A DNA stretch of 64,000 bases from Marinobacter arenosus (GCF_019264345.1 NZ_JAHVAO010000001.1:1054001-1118000), one strand, 5' to 3'; positions 53,149 through 63,150 are shown, numbered from the stretch's first letter. Translations and numbers: made by a program. Notes: generated by a model from the sequence alone, not told the origin.

Positions 53149-53165
53149 CGAGAGTGTCACTCTCG
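53149..53165. repeat. Perfect inverted repeat in the pilA 5' UTR
   Basis: CGAGAGTG and CACTCTCG flank a single central base, a perfect 8-bp repeat between the predicted transcription start and the ATG of pilA. It may be a message-stabilising hairpin or an operator. Confidence 0.65.
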
Positions 53166-53181
53166 GCTGAGCTAACTCTAT

Positions 53182-53197
53182 GCGCTTATCGTGCCAA
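53182..53197 (-). promoter_or_regulatory. Sigma-54 (RpoN) promoter of pilA
   Basis: On the minus strand TTGGCAC (53197-53191), then GC at 53183-53182 with the strict GG-N10-GC spacing. About 60 bases upstream of the ATG. pilA is RpoN/PilR-dependent in Pseudomonas, which agrees; pilSR are not in the window. Confidence 0.75.
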
Positions 53198-53496
53198 CAA
53201 TCTGTCGAAGTGAAAAAAATCGTTAAATCCCTTCAGGATACAGGCACCACGGAAGACAGAAACCTGACAGCCTCGACCATAGCTCTGGACTTAGCGGAGA
53301 TTTTTGAGCACTAAGTGACACAGTGCGTCACCTTTCGTCAGCAAAACACTTGGCATTGCCAGCACCCCTAACAAACCGGCAAAAGACCGCCTTTTACTTT
53401 CCTTGGAGAGCTGTTATCAATAAACTCGGTGTTATTTAGTCGTTCAGGTAACGACCTCCACACCCCAAAGATCTACAGCCACAAAACTGAGCTCCC

Positions 53497-55215
53497 ATGG
53501 CAACAAACAACAGCAAAATCACCCTGACCGGGCTTGCGAGAAGATTTGTAGAGGACGGCCTGATTGATGAAGCCGCTGCAAAGGACGCTTTCGTTCAGGC
53601 ATCACAAAACCGCATTCCGTTGATCACCTACCTCTCTCAGAACGGGCTGGCAGACAGCTCAAAGCTGGCCTTCTCCGCCGCTCTGGAGTTTGGGATTTCG
53701 GTACTCGAACTGGAATCATTTGCACCGGAAATGATGCCTGAAAAGATTGTGGACGAGAAACTCATCCGCAAACATAGCGCCCTACCGATATATAAGAGAG
53801 GCAACCGGCTATTCATTGCGGTATCAGACCCCACCAATATCCAGGCTCTTGATGAGATCAAATTCAATACCGGCCTGAGTACGGATGCCGTTCTCGTTGA
53901 CGACGAAAAATTGCGCGCATCCATCGATAAATATCTCGAGTCCCAGGACACCTCCATGGGTGATCTTGACGACGCAGATCTCGAGGGCGTGGAGACTGAA
54001 GGTGGGGAGCAGGAAGAGGATGAGGGTGCGGTAAGCGCAGGCGATGTTGACGATGCTCCGATCGTCAAGTATGTCAACAAGATGTTACTAGACGCGATTC
54101 GGGGAGGTGCGTCCGACATCCATTTTGAACCATACGAAAAAGCATACCGAGTGCGATACAGAACTGACGGCATTTTGAAAGAGGTCTCTCGTCCATCAAT
54201 AAAGCTCGCCCCAAAAATCTCGGCTCGAGTGAAGATAATGTCGCAACTGGATATATCGGAACGCAGAGTACCGCAAGACGGCCGGATAAAGATGAAGCTT
54301 TCGAAGACGAAAGCCATCGATTTTCGAGTTAACACTCTGCCAACCCTGTGGGGCGAGAAAATTGTTCTTCGAATCCTGGACCCAAGCCAAGCCAAACTTG
54401 GCATTGACGTACTTGGATACGAGGAAGATCAAAAGCAACTCTATCTCGAAGCCTTAGAACAACCCCAAGGCATGATCCTTGTGACAGGACCGACAGGGTC
54501 CGGCAAGACAGTCTCCCTATACACCGGCCTGAACATCCTAAACACCACCGAGCGAAACATTTCCACCGCCGAAGATCCTGCAGAAATTAATCTCGAGGGG
54601 ATCAACCAAGTTAACGTAAACGTAAAAGTTGGCCTGGGTTTCGCTGAAGCACTAAGAGCGTTCTTGCGACAAGATCCGGATGTCATCATGGTGGGTGAGA
54701 TTCGCGATCTTGAAACAGCCAATATCGCAATTAAGGCAGCCCAGACAGGCCACCTCGTATTGTCCACGCTGCATACCAATAGTGCAGCCGAAACCCTCAC
54801 GCGCATGATGAACATGGGCGTTCCTGCATTCAACATAGCGACTTCGGTTAGCCTGATCATCGCGCAACGGCTCGGACGCCGCCTATGCAATGCCTGCAAA
54901 CAGGCTGCGGACATTCCATCCGATGTGCTTTTAACAGAAGGGTTCACACAAGAACAAATTGATACAGGCTTCACGTTGTACCGGCCCAAGGGCTGTGATA
55001 AATGCAATGGTGGATACAAAGGGCGCGTCGGCATCTACGAGGTGGTAAAGATTTCAGACGAACTGGCAAACATGATTATGGAAGAAGCCAGCTCCATCCA
55101 AATCGCAAAACAGGCTCAGGCAGAAGGCTTCCGAAATCTCCGCCATTCAGCACTTTTAAAAGTGATACAGGGCGTGACCAGTCTCGAAGAAGCTAACCGC
55201 GTGACGAAGGACTAA
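53497..55215 (+). CDS. pilB: Type IV pilus assembly ATPase PilB
   Basis: PilB is the cytoplasmic hexameric ATPase that drives pilus extension. The 572-residue protein has the N-terminal MshEN-like domain (c-di-GMP binding in relatives), an acidic linker at about 150-180 (EGGEQEEDEG), the ATPase core with Walker A GPTGSGKT at 331-338, the Asp and His boxes (DPDVIMVGEIRD, TGHLVLSTLHTN), and a tetracysteine zinc site (CNAC and CDKC). It is followed by pilC after two bases. Confidence 0.97.
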   Translation: MATNNSKITLTGLARRFVEDGLIDEAAAKDAFVQASQNRIPLITYLSQNGLADSSKLAFSAALEFGISVLELESFAPEMMPEKIVDEKLIRKHSALPIYKRGNRLFIAVSDPTNIQALDEIKFNTGLSTDAVLVDDEKLRASIDKYLESQDTSMGDLDDADLEGVETEGGEQEEDEGAVSAGDVDDAPIVKYVNKMLLDAIRGGASDIHFEPYEKAYRVRYRTDGILKEVSRPSIKLAPKISARVKIMSQLDISERRVPQDGRIKMKLSKTKAIDFRVNTLPTLWGEKIVLRILDPSQAKLGIDVLGYEEDQKQLYLEALEQPQGMILVTGPTGSGKTVSLYTGLNILNTTERNISTAEDPAEINLEGINQVNVNVKVGLGFAEALRAFLRQDPDVIMVGEIRDLETANIAIKAAQTGHLVLSTLHTNSAAETLTRMMNMGVPAFNIATSVSLIIAQRLGRRLCNACKQAADIPSDVLLTEGFTQEQIDTGFTLYRPKGCDKCNGGYKGRVGIYEVVKISDELANMIMEEASSIQIAKQAQAEGFRNLRHSALLKVIQGVTSLEEANRVTKD

Positions 55216-55217
55216 GC

Positions 55218-56438
55218 ATGGCAGAGAAAGCACAAAAACTGGAATCATACGTTTGGGAAGGGAAAGACCGAAAAGGCAATAAGTCCAAGGGTGAGCTTAC
55301 TGGAGCGAACCTTGCACTTGTCAAAGCTCAACTCCGCAAACAGGGGATTATTCCAGAAAAGGTTAAAAAGAAATCGAAGCCGTTATTTAGTGGCAGCAAA
55401 AAGATCACCCCGTTTGATATTGCTATGCTTACTCGCCAGCTAGCTACGATGATGAAAGCGGGGGTGCCACTGGTTCAGAGCTTCGACATTGTTGCTGATG
55501 GTCTCGAGAACAAAGGCCTGCAAGAGCTGGTAATGACTGTCCGAAACGACATCTCATCGGGAACCAGCTTTGCGGGCGCACTACGTAAGCATCCGAAATA
55601 CTTTGACGATCTTTACTGTAACTTGGTTGATTCCGGCGAAAAAGCAGGGGCACTCGAGCAAATGCTTGAGAGAATTGCGACTTATCTTGAAAAAACAGAG
55701 TTGCTCAAGAAAAAAGTCAAAAAAGCAATGACTTACCCTGCTGCAGTTGTCGTAGTTGCAATAGTGGTCACTGCAATTCTGCTTGTAAAGGTCGTGCCGC
55801 AGTTTGAGGCCCTCTTCCAAGGCTTCGGTGCAGACCTACCAGTTTTCACTCAAATGGTAATCAATTTGTCTGAATGGCTACAAAAGTGGTGGTTTCCGGT
55901 GCTCCTAGGCATTGTAGGCGCCATTTTTCTCTTCAAAGAGGCCATTCGCCGCTCACAACGCTTTTCTGACCTCGTGGATAAATATGTGCTAAAAATCCCT
56001 ATCATGGGTGAAATCCTCGATAAATCTGCAGTTGCCAAATTTGGTCGAGTTTTATCAACGACCTTTGCAGCGGGCGTCCCTCTCGTAGACGCCTTGGATT
56101 CGGTCGCCGGCGCAACCGGAAACGCTGTATACAGGGATGCAATCGACCGAATAAAGAATGATGTTTCCAGTGGTACACAGCTTCAGGCCTCAATGCGCCA
56201 ACAGGACATCTTTCCTGTGATGGCCGTCCAGCTTACTGCAATCGGCGAAGAGTCCGGCAACCTTGACGAGATGCTCTCAAAAGTCGCTGAACATTATGAG
56301 GGAGTGGTCGACGACATGGTCGACAACCTGACGGCTCTTATGGAACCGATGATCATGGCTGTACTGGGCGTTCTCGTTGGCGGCCTTATCGTCGCCATGT
56401 ACCTCCCCATCTTCCAGATGGGTCAGGTTGTAGGCTAA
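55218..56438 (+). CDS. pilC: Type IV pilus inner-membrane platform protein PilC
   Basis: PilC is the inner-membrane partner of PilB. The 406-residue protein shows two GspF repeats, each with LTRQLATMMKAGVPLVQSF- or FGRVLSTTFAAGVPLVDAL-like motifs (near residues 75 and 275), and three membrane segments near 170, 220 and 380. It ends before a strong terminator. Confidence 0.96.
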   Translation: MAEKAQKLESYVWEGKDRKGNKSKGELTGANLALVKAQLRKQGIIPEKVKKKSKPLFSGSKKITPFDIAMLTRQLATMMKAGVPLVQSFDIVADGLENKGLQELVMTVRNDISSGTSFAGALRKHPKYFDDLYCNLVDSGEKAGALEQMLERIATYLEKTELLKKKVKKAMTYPAAVVVVAIVVTAILLVKVVPQFEALFQGFGADLPVFTQMVINLSEWLQKWWFPVLLGIVGAIFLFKEAIRRSQRFSDLVDKYVLKIPIMGEILDKSAVAKFGRVLSTTFAAGVPLVDALDSVAGATGNAVYRDAIDRIKNDVSSGTQLQASMRQQDIFPVMAVQLTAIGEESGNLDEMLSKVAEHYEGVVDDMVDNLTALMEPMIMAVLGVLVGGLIVAMYLPIFQMGQVVG

Positions 56439-56455
56439 ACATAAAAAGAACGCAG

Positions 56456-56485
56456 CCGGGCTGGCACTCTAGCCCGGTTTTTTTT
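56456..56485 (+). terminator. Intrinsic terminator after pilC
   Basis: CCGGGCT pairs with AGCCCGG around an 8-base loop and is followed by eight T. It separates pilBC from pilD. Confidence 0.92.
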
Positions 56486-56504
56486 CGTTTTTACTGGACT
56501 ACTC

Positions 56505-57380
56505 ATGCCATCAGTAGATACATTTCTAGCCACTCCCTGGCTATTCTACCTCTCCGTCATTCTCGTTTCCCTCTGCATCGGCAGCTTCCTGAACGTCGTC
56601 ATCCTGCGCCTCCCGAAGATGATGCACCAGGACTGGCGCTGCCAGTGCGAGGAGTTCCTGGAAGTACCCGAGCAGCAGCGCACGCACGAAGCCGCCATTA
56701 CCCTCTCGAAGCCCGCATCCACCTGCCCTTCCTGCGGACACAGCATTCGGGCCTGGGAGAATATCCCGGTTATCAGCTATCTGTTTCTGGGCGGCAAATG
56801 CTCTTCCTGCAAAACGGGGATTTCGCCACGCTATCCGACCATTGAAGCGGTAACCGCCCTTCTTTCGGTGGGAACCATCGCGTTTGTTGGCCCTTCGGAA
56901 GCCGCGCTCTGGGCGCTGCTGCTTACTTGGTCGCTCGTTGCACTGACGGTCATCGATTTCGACACACAGCTCCTGCCGGACAACATCACCCTTCCGCTGA
57001 TGTGGCTGGGGCTTGTTCTCAACTACTTTGGCGTGCTGACGGACTTTACCAGCGCCTTCTGGGGAGCCGTGGCTGGCTATTTGTCGCTTTGGTCGGTTTA
57101 CTGGCTGTTCAAGCTGGTGACCGGCAAGGAGGGCATGGGCCATGGAGACTTCAAGCTGTTGGCCGCACTCGGGGCGTGGCTTGGCTGGCAATTGCTGCCG
57201 GCGGTCATTCTTCTCTCGTCCGTCGTTGGTGCCGTTGTTGGCATCAGCCTGATGGTCTTCAGGAAGCACGGCCGGGAAGTCCCCATTCCGTTTGGACCTT
57301 ATCTGGCCGCAGCAGGCCTGCTTTGCCTGTGGTTTGGCGCTGACATCCAGCGCTTCTGGTTTGGTTTTCTGGGTGTTTGA
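56505..57380 (+). CDS. pilD: Prepilin peptidase/N-methyltransferase PilD
   Basis: PilD cleaves and methylates type IV prepilins and pseudopilins in the inner membrane. The 291-residue protein has about seven membrane segments, the tetracysteine cytoplasmic loop (CPSCGH and CSSCKT) and the two catalytic aspartates, in VIDFDTQLLPD and GMGHGDFKLLAALG. It ends three bases before coaE. Confidence 0.96.
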   Translation: MPSVDTFLATPWLFYLSVILVSLCIGSFLNVVILRLPKMMHQDWRCQCEEFLEVPEQQRTHEAAITLSKPASTCPSCGHSIRAWENIPVISYLFLGGKCSSCKTGISPRYPTIEAVTALLSVGTIAFVGPSEAALWALLLTWSLVALTVIDFDTQLLPDNITLPLMWLGLVLNYFGVLTDFTSAFWGAVAGYLSLWSVYWLFKLVTGKEGMGHGDFKLLAALGAWLGWQLLPAVILLSSVVGAVVGISLMVFRKHGREVPIPFGPYLAAAGLLCLWFGADIQRFWFGFLGV

Positions 57381-57383
57381 TTG

Positions 57384-57983
57384 ATGGCGATTGTGGGACT
57401 TACCGGCGGAATCGGTTCCGGGAAATCAACCGTCGTCAGAATGTTTGGCGATCTGGGGATTCACTGGGTGGATGCAGACGACGTTGCCCGCGACGTCGTT
57501 GAGCCGGGCACACCCGCGCTCAAGGCCATTGCCGAGCATTTCGGGGCAGAAATCCTGACCGGCGACGGGGCTCTGGACCGCGCCCGCCTCCGGACCATCG
57601 TCTTCGACGCCCCAGAGGAACGGGCGTGGCTTGAGGCATTGCTGCATCCGATTATCCGAGAGGAACTGATTCGGCAGTTAAAACCGGACAATGACACCCA
57701 GGCTTACGTCCTCCTGGTATCTCCCTTGCTATTTGAGACCGATCAACACCAGTTGGTGGATCGTGCCGTCGTCGTCGATGTGCCCGTCGACGTGCAGATC
57801 GAACGCACCATGGCCCGTGATACCAACTCCCGGGAGCAGGTGGAGCGAATCATTGCCGCGCAGATGCCAAGAGAACAGCGTCTGGCAAAGGCCGACGCTA
57901 TAATTGACAATAACCGCCCGATCGATGACGTGGAGCGTCAGGTCCGTGACTTGCACAAAAGGATTTTGGTGGATCTTGTCTGA
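57384..57983 (+). CDS. coaE: Dephospho-CoA kinase
   Basis: CoaE phosphorylates dephospho-CoA, the last step of coenzyme A synthesis. The 199 residues start MAIVGLTGGIGSGKSTV with the Walker A loop, and have WVDADDVARDVVEPG and the RIIAAQMPREQRLAKAD block. I prefer the ATG at 57384 to the TTG at 57381. The pilD-coaE pairing is typical of gammaproteobacteria. Confidence 0.96.
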   Translation: MAIVGLTGGIGSGKSTVVRMFGDLGIHWVDADDVARDVVEPGTPALKAIAEHFGAEILTGDGALDRARLRTIVFDAPEERAWLEALLHPIIREELIRQLKPDNDTQAYVLLVSPLLFETDQHQLVDRAVVVDVPVDVQIERTMARDTNSREQVERIIAAQMPREQRLAKADAIIDNNRPIDDVERQVRDLHKRILVDLV

Positions 57984-59073
57984 CCAATCTTTTCTCGCGC
58001 GGCTGACTGGCCTTGCAGCCGCAACCCTGTGTCTCACCCTGACCCATGCCCAGGCAGCCGAACCGGTGTTCGAGGTGCAGGAACGGTCGGTGCCCGATAT
58101 CTTGTCACCCGAAACCCTGCCACTATCCTTTTATGACTTTTCTCCGGAGGATTACTGGGCCGAACCGCGCGACTCCTACTGGCTAGATTTCAGCAACTGG
58201 GTACTCCTTCAGGGAAGAACCCAGAATCCCAAGGTCTCGAGATTCGGGCAATGGGCGGATCGCACGCTCTCAGGTTCGGAGTACGGGTTACCAAACAACG
58301 CCAGTTACCTTCGAATCGGCTTCGCGACCGAATCCGAATACGGCGCTCCGTTCCAGTTTGAACCCGAAGCCCGGTTTCGACTGGATATTCCCACGACTCG
58401 CCGCAAACTCCGCCTCGTGATCGAGAGTGAAAGCGAAGAGCTCATCCCCCTGGAAGAACGACAGCGCGACCGGCAGCTAACCCAGGACGAACGGTCGGAC
58501 ACGGAAGCGACCGGGGCACTTCGCTATCTGACCGAGATCGGTGATGCCATCAATTTCTCGAACGACGTCGGGGTCCGGCTTCGGCTCCCTCCCGACGCTT
58601 TCTGGCGGGCCACGGCGCAAAAGAACTGGCGCCTTGATGAAGACTGGATCCTGAGAGCGCAGCAACGGTTTTATTACTACCACAACGATGGCTGGGGTGA
58701 GCGCACCTGGCTGACCGCCGGTCGGCAGGTTGGCAAAGGCTGGTACTTCATCTCCTCATCGGAACTGGAATGGATTCACGATGAAAAGAAATTTGTCGCG
58801 GCCCAGATTTTCAGTGTCGACAAACGACTGAACAACCGATCCACGCTCACACCGCGACTGGGCATTCTGGGCGAAAGCAAGCCAACGTGGCGGACCACCT
58901 CGTATTTCGCGGACGTGACCTGGCGTTATCGCCTTCACAGTGACTGGGTCTACGCAGAAGTGATACCCGCACTCGACTTCCCCCGGGAAGACAGCTTCAA
59001 GGATCGGGCTTCGGTGGTTTTCCGGGTAGAATTGTTCTTTTCCGGCAGCCTTCAGCGACCCTATTTAGATTAA
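57976..59073 (+). CDS. Exported, probable outer-membrane beta-barrel protein
   Basis: About 365 residues. A signal peptide (FLARLTGLAAATLCLTLTHAQA, cut before AEPVFE) is followed by a beta-rich, aromatic, alternating sequence (for example RFYYYHNDGWGERTW and SYFADVTWRYRLHSDWVYAEV) ending near a short tail. This suggests a small outer-membrane barrel, but I recognise no family. The likely start is a TTG at 57976 with a GGTGGA site; it overlaps the coaE stop by eight bases. Longer upstream starts would run far into coaE. Confidence 0.65.
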   Translation: MSDQSFLARLTGLAAATLCLTLTHAQAAEPVFEVQERSVPDILSPETLPLSFYDFSPEDYWAEPRDSYWLDFSNWVLLQGRTQNPKVSRFGQWADRTLSGSEYGLPNNASYLRIGFATESEYGAPFQFEPEARFRLDIPTTRRKLRLVIESESEELIPLEERQRDRQLTQDERSDTEATGALRYLTEIGDAINFSNDVGVRLRLPPDAFWRATAQKNWRLDEDWILRAQQRFYYYHNDGWGERTWLTAGRQVGKGWYFISSSELEWIHDEKKFVAAQIFSVDKRLNNRSTLTPRLGILGESKPTWRTTSYFADVTWRYRLHSDWVYAEVIPALDFPREDSFKDRASVVFRVELFFSGSLQRPYLD

Positions 59074-59075
59074 CC

Positions 59076-59819
59076 ATGCCCCGACATCCGTCCCGACCAG
59101 CCTCCGAAGCGCTGACGCTAACACCGATTGCCTACACTCGCTCCTGCTTTCAGGACAAATTCGGTGTGCCCCGCCAACCGGGCCTGACCCGGTACGCGCA
59201 CGCCGAACTCGTGATAGAGGCGCCGTTCGACCGGGAGGATGCGTTCCGGGGTCTGGAGTCCGCCAGCCACCTGTGGCTGACCTTTCAGTTTCATGAAGCG
59301 GTTCGAGCAGAATGGCGACCGGTGGTACGTCCACCCCGGCTGGGTGGCAACAAAAAAATGGGCGTTTTCGCCAGCCGTTCACCGTTCCGGCCCAACAGCC
59401 TTGGGCTATCGGTGGTCCGGAACCGGGGACTGGTTCGCAAGGACGGTCGACTGATCCTGCGCATCAGCGATCACGATCTGATCGAAGGCACGCCCATTCT
59501 CGACATCAAGCCCTATCTACCCTTCGCGGACTCCGTGCCGGACGCTTCCCTGGGTTGGGCCGACGCACCACCCACCGACCGATTGCCGGTGACGTTCCTG
59601 CCCGAGGCCGAGCTACAGCTCGAAACGCTTAACCCGGAGGCCTACCCGGACCTTCGCCTTCTGATTGAGGACGTGGTCAGTTACGACCCGAGGCCGTCGT
59701 TTCGGCGAGGCCGGGAAGAAGACCGGATCTACGGCGCTCATCTTTACGATCTAAATGTACGCTTCCGCTTTGCAAGGCAAAATTCAGAGGAACGTGTCGA
59801 AGTACTGACTGTCTGTTAA
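59076..59819 (+). CDS. trmO: tRNA (N6-threonylcarbamoyl-A37) N6-methyltransferase
   Basis: TrmO methylates t6A37 of tRNA-Thr. The 247-residue protein has the TsaA/VirR domain: TPIAYTRSCFQDKFGVPRQPG at the start, ASHLWLTFQFH, the GVFASRSPFRPNSLGLSVV block and the GTPILDIKPYLP motif, then the C-terminal domain. It lies two bases after the outer-membrane-like gene. Confidence 0.93.
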   Translation: MPRHPSRPASEALTLTPIAYTRSCFQDKFGVPRQPGLTRYAHAELVIEAPFDREDAFRGLESASHLWLTFQFHEAVRAEWRPVVRPPRLGGNKKMGVFASRSPFRPNSLGLSVVRNRGLVRKDGRLILRISDHDLIEGTPILDIKPYLPFADSVPDASLGWADAPPTDRLPVTFLPEAELQLETLNPEAYPDLRLLIEDVVSYDPRPSFRRGREEDRIYGAHLYDLNVRFRFARQNSEERVEVLTVC

Positions 59820-59862
59820 ACTCCGATTGGTGATTAAGTAGTCGACACAGGGAACTCGTGCA

Positions 59863-62214
59863 TTGCCTTCAAACCGGTTTTTAAAACGCATGGGAATTCG
59901 GCCGCTGGCAGCCCGACTGCTGGTGTACGTGCTACTGTTCAGCCTCGTGTTCTCGCTTGTCGCTACTGGCGTACAGATGATCGGCGAATTCGAGCGCCGC
60001 AAGGAAGATCTTGAGGCCACCCAGGCCAAGGCTGCCGAGCTCATTTCAGGCAGTATGAGCAACAATATCTGGCTGATGAACTACAGCGAAGTAGCCAACA
60101 GCCTCGACGACATGAAAGCCGTCACGGCTATTGCTCATGCGCACGTCCTCACGTCAACCGGCGATGAGTTTACCACCGGCACGTTGCCGGAAGGCCGCGT
60201 CATTTCCCAGTCCTTTCCCCTGGTCTTCGACCGGTCGAGCTTCCGAAGCCCGGAGGAAGTTGGCACCCTTACCCTGACCTCCTCCGTTGAAAGCATTTAT
60301 CATGACCTGAGAGATCGGGCGCTTCTCAATCTGTTGTTCCAGTCCATCGTGGTCATGCTCGGCACGCTGGGCTTGCTCGTTATCGTGCGGATGACCCTGT
60401 CCCGGCATTTGGAAACCATGGCCGATTACGCCGCAAGGCTCAATCTGGATGCGCTCGTCGATCCACTGAAGCTCAAGCGCAAAGCCCCCAAAACTCCGGA
60501 TGAGCTGACGGAACTCGAGCAGGCGCTGAACAAGATGCGTCTGCAGATCCTTGAGGATACACGCTCCCTGCGCCAGACCACGATCCAGTCCCAGGGCGAA
60601 CGGGACGAAGCAATCAGGGCGAACCACGCCAAAAACCAGTTTCTCGCCAACGTCAGCCACGAACTGCGAATTCCTCTTCAGTCCGTTCTGGGTTACGCAA
60701 ACCTGCTCACCGATACGCCACTGGACCAGGACCAGAGAGAGTACGTTCACACCCTGCTGAGTGCCTCCGAAGGCCTGTCAGCCATCATCAATGACCTGCT
60801 TGATATCTCCAGCATGGAAGCGGGCAAACTGGTGCTGGATGATATCCCGTTCGACCTTCGGGAAACCCTGAACGATCTCGTCCACATGCTCGGCTCCCGT
60901 GCGCGGGAAAAGGGCCTGGCCCTGGAACTGCGCATCGACGAAGACCTGCCATGGGCGCTGAAAGGCGATCCTGTGCGAATTCGCCAGATTCTGCTCAACC
61001 TGACCTCCAACGCCATCAAGTTCACCGATTCAGGCCATGTGCTGATCAGCATCGAGGTCCTTGGCCGACGGGATGATCAGGCCCGCCTGCGGTTGGCGGT
61101 CGAAGACACCGGCGTGGGCATCAATCCAGAAGATATTCCACTGGTGTACGAACCCTATGTGCAGCTTGGCCAACGGTTTCAACGCCAACTTCCGGGTGCC
61201 GGCCTGGGACTGACCATTTGCCGACAACTGGTCAACCTGATGGACGGCTCGCTGGATCTCGAAAGCCGACCGGGCGAAGGCTCGACCTTCTGGATCGAAA
61301 TCACACTGCCTGTGGCCCCGGAAAGCTCCGCCCGGGTGCGCCCCGATACCCGCATGGTCAAGAACCGGCGCATCCTTGTGGTGGACTCCTACGAGCTGTC
61401 CCGGAAAATCACCCTCGAGATGCTGTCCCGTCATGAAGTCCACATCGAAGCGGTCAAATCCGCCGGTGAGGCCCTGACGTCGCTTCGTCAGGCCTTTGAC
61501 AGCCAGCAACCGTTCGATGCGATTGTGCTCGATGGTTTTGTCCCGGACATGGACAGCGACCTGCTCTGTCGCCAGATACGTGGCAACCCTCTTTGGAGCG
61601 ACATGCGTTTGCTAATCCTGTCCTCCAATCCCCAACGGGGCGACGCTGAGCATTTCCGCCAGGCAGGCGCTGATGCCTTTCTCAGCAAATCCCTGCGAGA
61701 GTCGTGCCTGACACCGATTCTCAACCAGCTGTTTGCGGATGCGGCCAAACAGAAAAGACGTTTCCTGACCCGCTTCTCTCTTCAGGCGGTCAGCGACTCC
61801 TCTCGCCGACGGGAACTGCCCTGCGGTCGCATGAAGGTTCTGCTGGTCGAGGACAACCCCGTTAACCGCACGCTCACCCGCCGTCTGCTTGAGAAGCTCG
61901 GTTGTGACGTGATGACGGCCAATGACGGAGAAGCGGCCGCAAGTCTCTGGCAATGGCACCCATTTGACCTGATTTTCATGGATTGCATCATGCCCCGGGT
62001 CGATGGTTTTGAAGCCACCCGGCGTCTGCGGGAGTGGGAAAGTTCAAACAGTCGCCCTCGGGTGCCAGTGGTCGCCCTGACGGCCAGTGCCATGGAAGAA
62101 GATGAAGAAAAATGCCGGCGCGCCGGCATGGATTCATTCGTTGCCAAGCCTGTCAATATTGAAATGCTACGGGCAGTACTGGAACAATACTGTAAAGCGT
62201 CCGCAGCTTCCTGA
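59863..62214 (+). CDS. Hybrid sensor histidine kinase with two receiver domains
   Basis: The 783-residue inner-membrane protein has two membrane segments (about 20-40 and 155-177) around a small periplasmic sensor, a HAMP-like linker, a HisKA domain with H266 in [10 protein letters not shown], and a HATPase domain ([25 protein letters not shown]). The first receiver (about 500-620) has VVDSYEL in place of the usual acidic pair and LDGFVPD at the phospho site. The second (about 650-780) is canonical ([18 protein letters not shown]). No HPt domain follows. The TTG at 59863 has a GGGA site; an ATG at 59890 is possible. The signal is unknown; BarA/GacS-like proteins have a similar layout. Confidence 0.9.
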   Translation: MPSNRFLKRMGIRPLAARLLVYVLLFSLVFSLVATGVQMIGEFERRKEDLEATQAKAAELISGSMSNNIWLMNYSEVANSLDDMKAVTAIAHAHVLTSTGDEFTTGTLPEGRVISQSFPLVFDRSSFRSPEEVGTLTLTSSVESIYHDLRDRALLNLLFQSIVVMLGTLGLLVIVRMTLSRHLETMADYAARLNLDALVDPLKLKRKAPKTPDELTELEQALNKMRLQILEDTRSLRQTTIQSQGERDEAIRANHAKNQFLANVSHELRIPLQSVLGYANLLTDTPLDQDQREYVHTLLSASEGLSAIINDLLDISSMEAGKLVLDDIPFDLRETLNDLVHMLGSRAREKGLALELRIDEDLPWALKGDPVRIRQILLNLTSNAIKFTDSGHVLISIEVLGRRDDQARLRLAVEDTGVGINPEDIPLVYEPYVQLGQRFQRQLPGAGLGLTICRQLVNLMDGSLDLESRPGEGSTFWIEITLPVAPESSARVRPDTRMVKNRRILVVDSYELSRKITLEMLSRHEVHIEAVKSAGEALTSLRQAFDSQQPFDAIVLDGFVPDMDSDLLCRQIRGNPLWSDMRLLILSSNPQRGDAEHFRQAGADAFLSKSLRESCLTPILNQLFADAAKQKRRFLTRFSLQAVSDSSRRRELPCGRMKVLLVEDNPVNRTLTRRLLEKLGCDVMTANDGEAAASLWQWHPFDLIFMDCIMPRVDGFEATRRLREWESSNSRPRVPVVALTASAMEEDEEKCRRAGMDSFVAKPVNIEMLRAVLEQYCKASAAS

Positions 62215-62261
62215 AGAACTCGCGGGCAAGAGGATCCGTTTTACCCGTACGAAAGGCAACC

Positions 62262-62450
62262 ATGAACGTCGAATGCCCCACCTGCAAAAAATCCGTGGAA
62301 TGGACGGATGCCAATCCCTATCGCCCATTCTGCTCCGAGCGATGCAAACTCATTGATCTTGGCGCCTGGGCCAATGAAGAGTACCGGGTGCCTGCCGAAA
62401 ACGTGTCGCCTGACGATCTGGATCAGGGTGGCGACGATACCCGTCATTGA
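62262..62450 (+). CDS. yacG: DNA gyrase inhibitor YacG
   Basis: The 62-residue zinc protein has CPTC at residues 5-8 and CSERC at 24-28, with [15 protein letters not shown] after them, the full YacG signature. YacG binds GyrB. It belongs with coaE and pilD in many gammaproteobacteria, here separated by three genes. Confidence 0.95.
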   Translation: MNVECPTCKKSVEWTDANPYRPFCSERCKLIDLGAWANEEYRVPAENVSPDDLDQGGDDTRH

Positions 62451-62560
62451 ACCTCCCACAGGGGCAGATTAATGGGGGCTTACCGCCTTTTAAGTTGAGC
62501 CCCTGAGGCATGCCCGTTAACATACGCCAACTATTTTAATCACTTACGAAAGGTGCATGC

Positions 62561-63121
62561 ATGAAAGTGTCCCGTATTTCCGTGATGGTTCTGTCACTGG
62601 CTGCCGCTCCGGTCTTCGCCGGCGATGTGGACCTCAGCCTCACCGATGATTCTGTAAAGGGCCAGGTGAACTTCCTGGGCAACAACGACGACCTCCAGAT
62701 GGGCGCGGGTTACACCTATCGTGAGGGTGGCCTCGACATCCTTAACCTCGATTTCCACGCGCAGGGTCGCACGGCGATCGGCAACCTGCCCACCACGGCG
62801 GGTCTGGGCATGCGTGGTTATGCCTGGGACGCAGACCCGGTTGACGGCGGCGCCATTGCACTCGGCGGCTACGCCACAGTTAACGTCCCGCGGGTTCCGG
62901 GGCTGTCCTTTACAGGAAGCCTGCACTACGCGCCCAGCATCCTGTCGTTCGGCGACTCAGACGATCTGACCAACCTGGAACTGCGCGGCAGCTACCGCGT
63001 GATCCGGAACGCCGAAGTCTTTGCCGGCTATCGCTACCTGAATACCGATCTGGATCGCCCATTCCGGGGCGATGTGGATCTTGATGACGGTGTTATGGCA
63101 GGCATGAAGATCTACTTCTGA
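62561..63121 (+). CDS. YfaZ-like outer-membrane protein
   Basis: The 186-residue protein has a signal peptide (ISVMVLSLAAAPVFA, cut before GDVDLSL), alternating beta strands and a C-terminal aromatic residue (MKIYF) as in outer-membrane barrels. The content resembles the YfaZ precursor family. It has its own AAGG ribosome site and ends before a strong terminator. Function unknown. Confidence 0.8.
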   Translation: MKVSRISVMVLSLAAAPVFAGDVDLSLTDDSVKGQVNFLGNNDDLQMGAGYTYREGGLDILNLDFHAQGRTAIGNLPTTAGLGMRGYAWDADPVDGGAIALGGYATVNVPRVPGLSFTGSLHYAPSILSFGDSDDLTNLELRGSYRVIRNAEVFAGYRYLNTDLDRPFRGDVDLDDGVMAGMKIYF

Positions 63122-63150
63122 TTTTCCTGCGATAACCAGAACCGTTACTC

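Larger units (their letters stand above)
53120..53496. other. Divergent control region between pilA and pilB
   Basis: No gene is seen in these 377 bases. It holds the pilA sigma-54 promoter and 5' UTR hairpin. Toward pilB only a weak sigma-70-like pair is found (TTTACT, 16 bases, TATCAA, about 53394-53421). A small inverted repeat GTGAC-N7-GTCAC lies at 53315-53331 and could be an activator site. Confidence 0.45.

Noticed and set aside
53637..54404. 255-codon minus-strand frame inside pilB
   Set aside because: Antisense to the PilB ATPase; Ser/Arg-rich composition typical of a reversed coding frame.
56541..57269. 242-codon minus-strand frame inside pilD
   Set aside because: Antisense to the prepilin peptidase, with no domain or start signal.
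62475..62503. GGGGCT/AGCCCC repeat after yacG
   Set aside because: Only six base pairs, a 17-base loop and no T-run.
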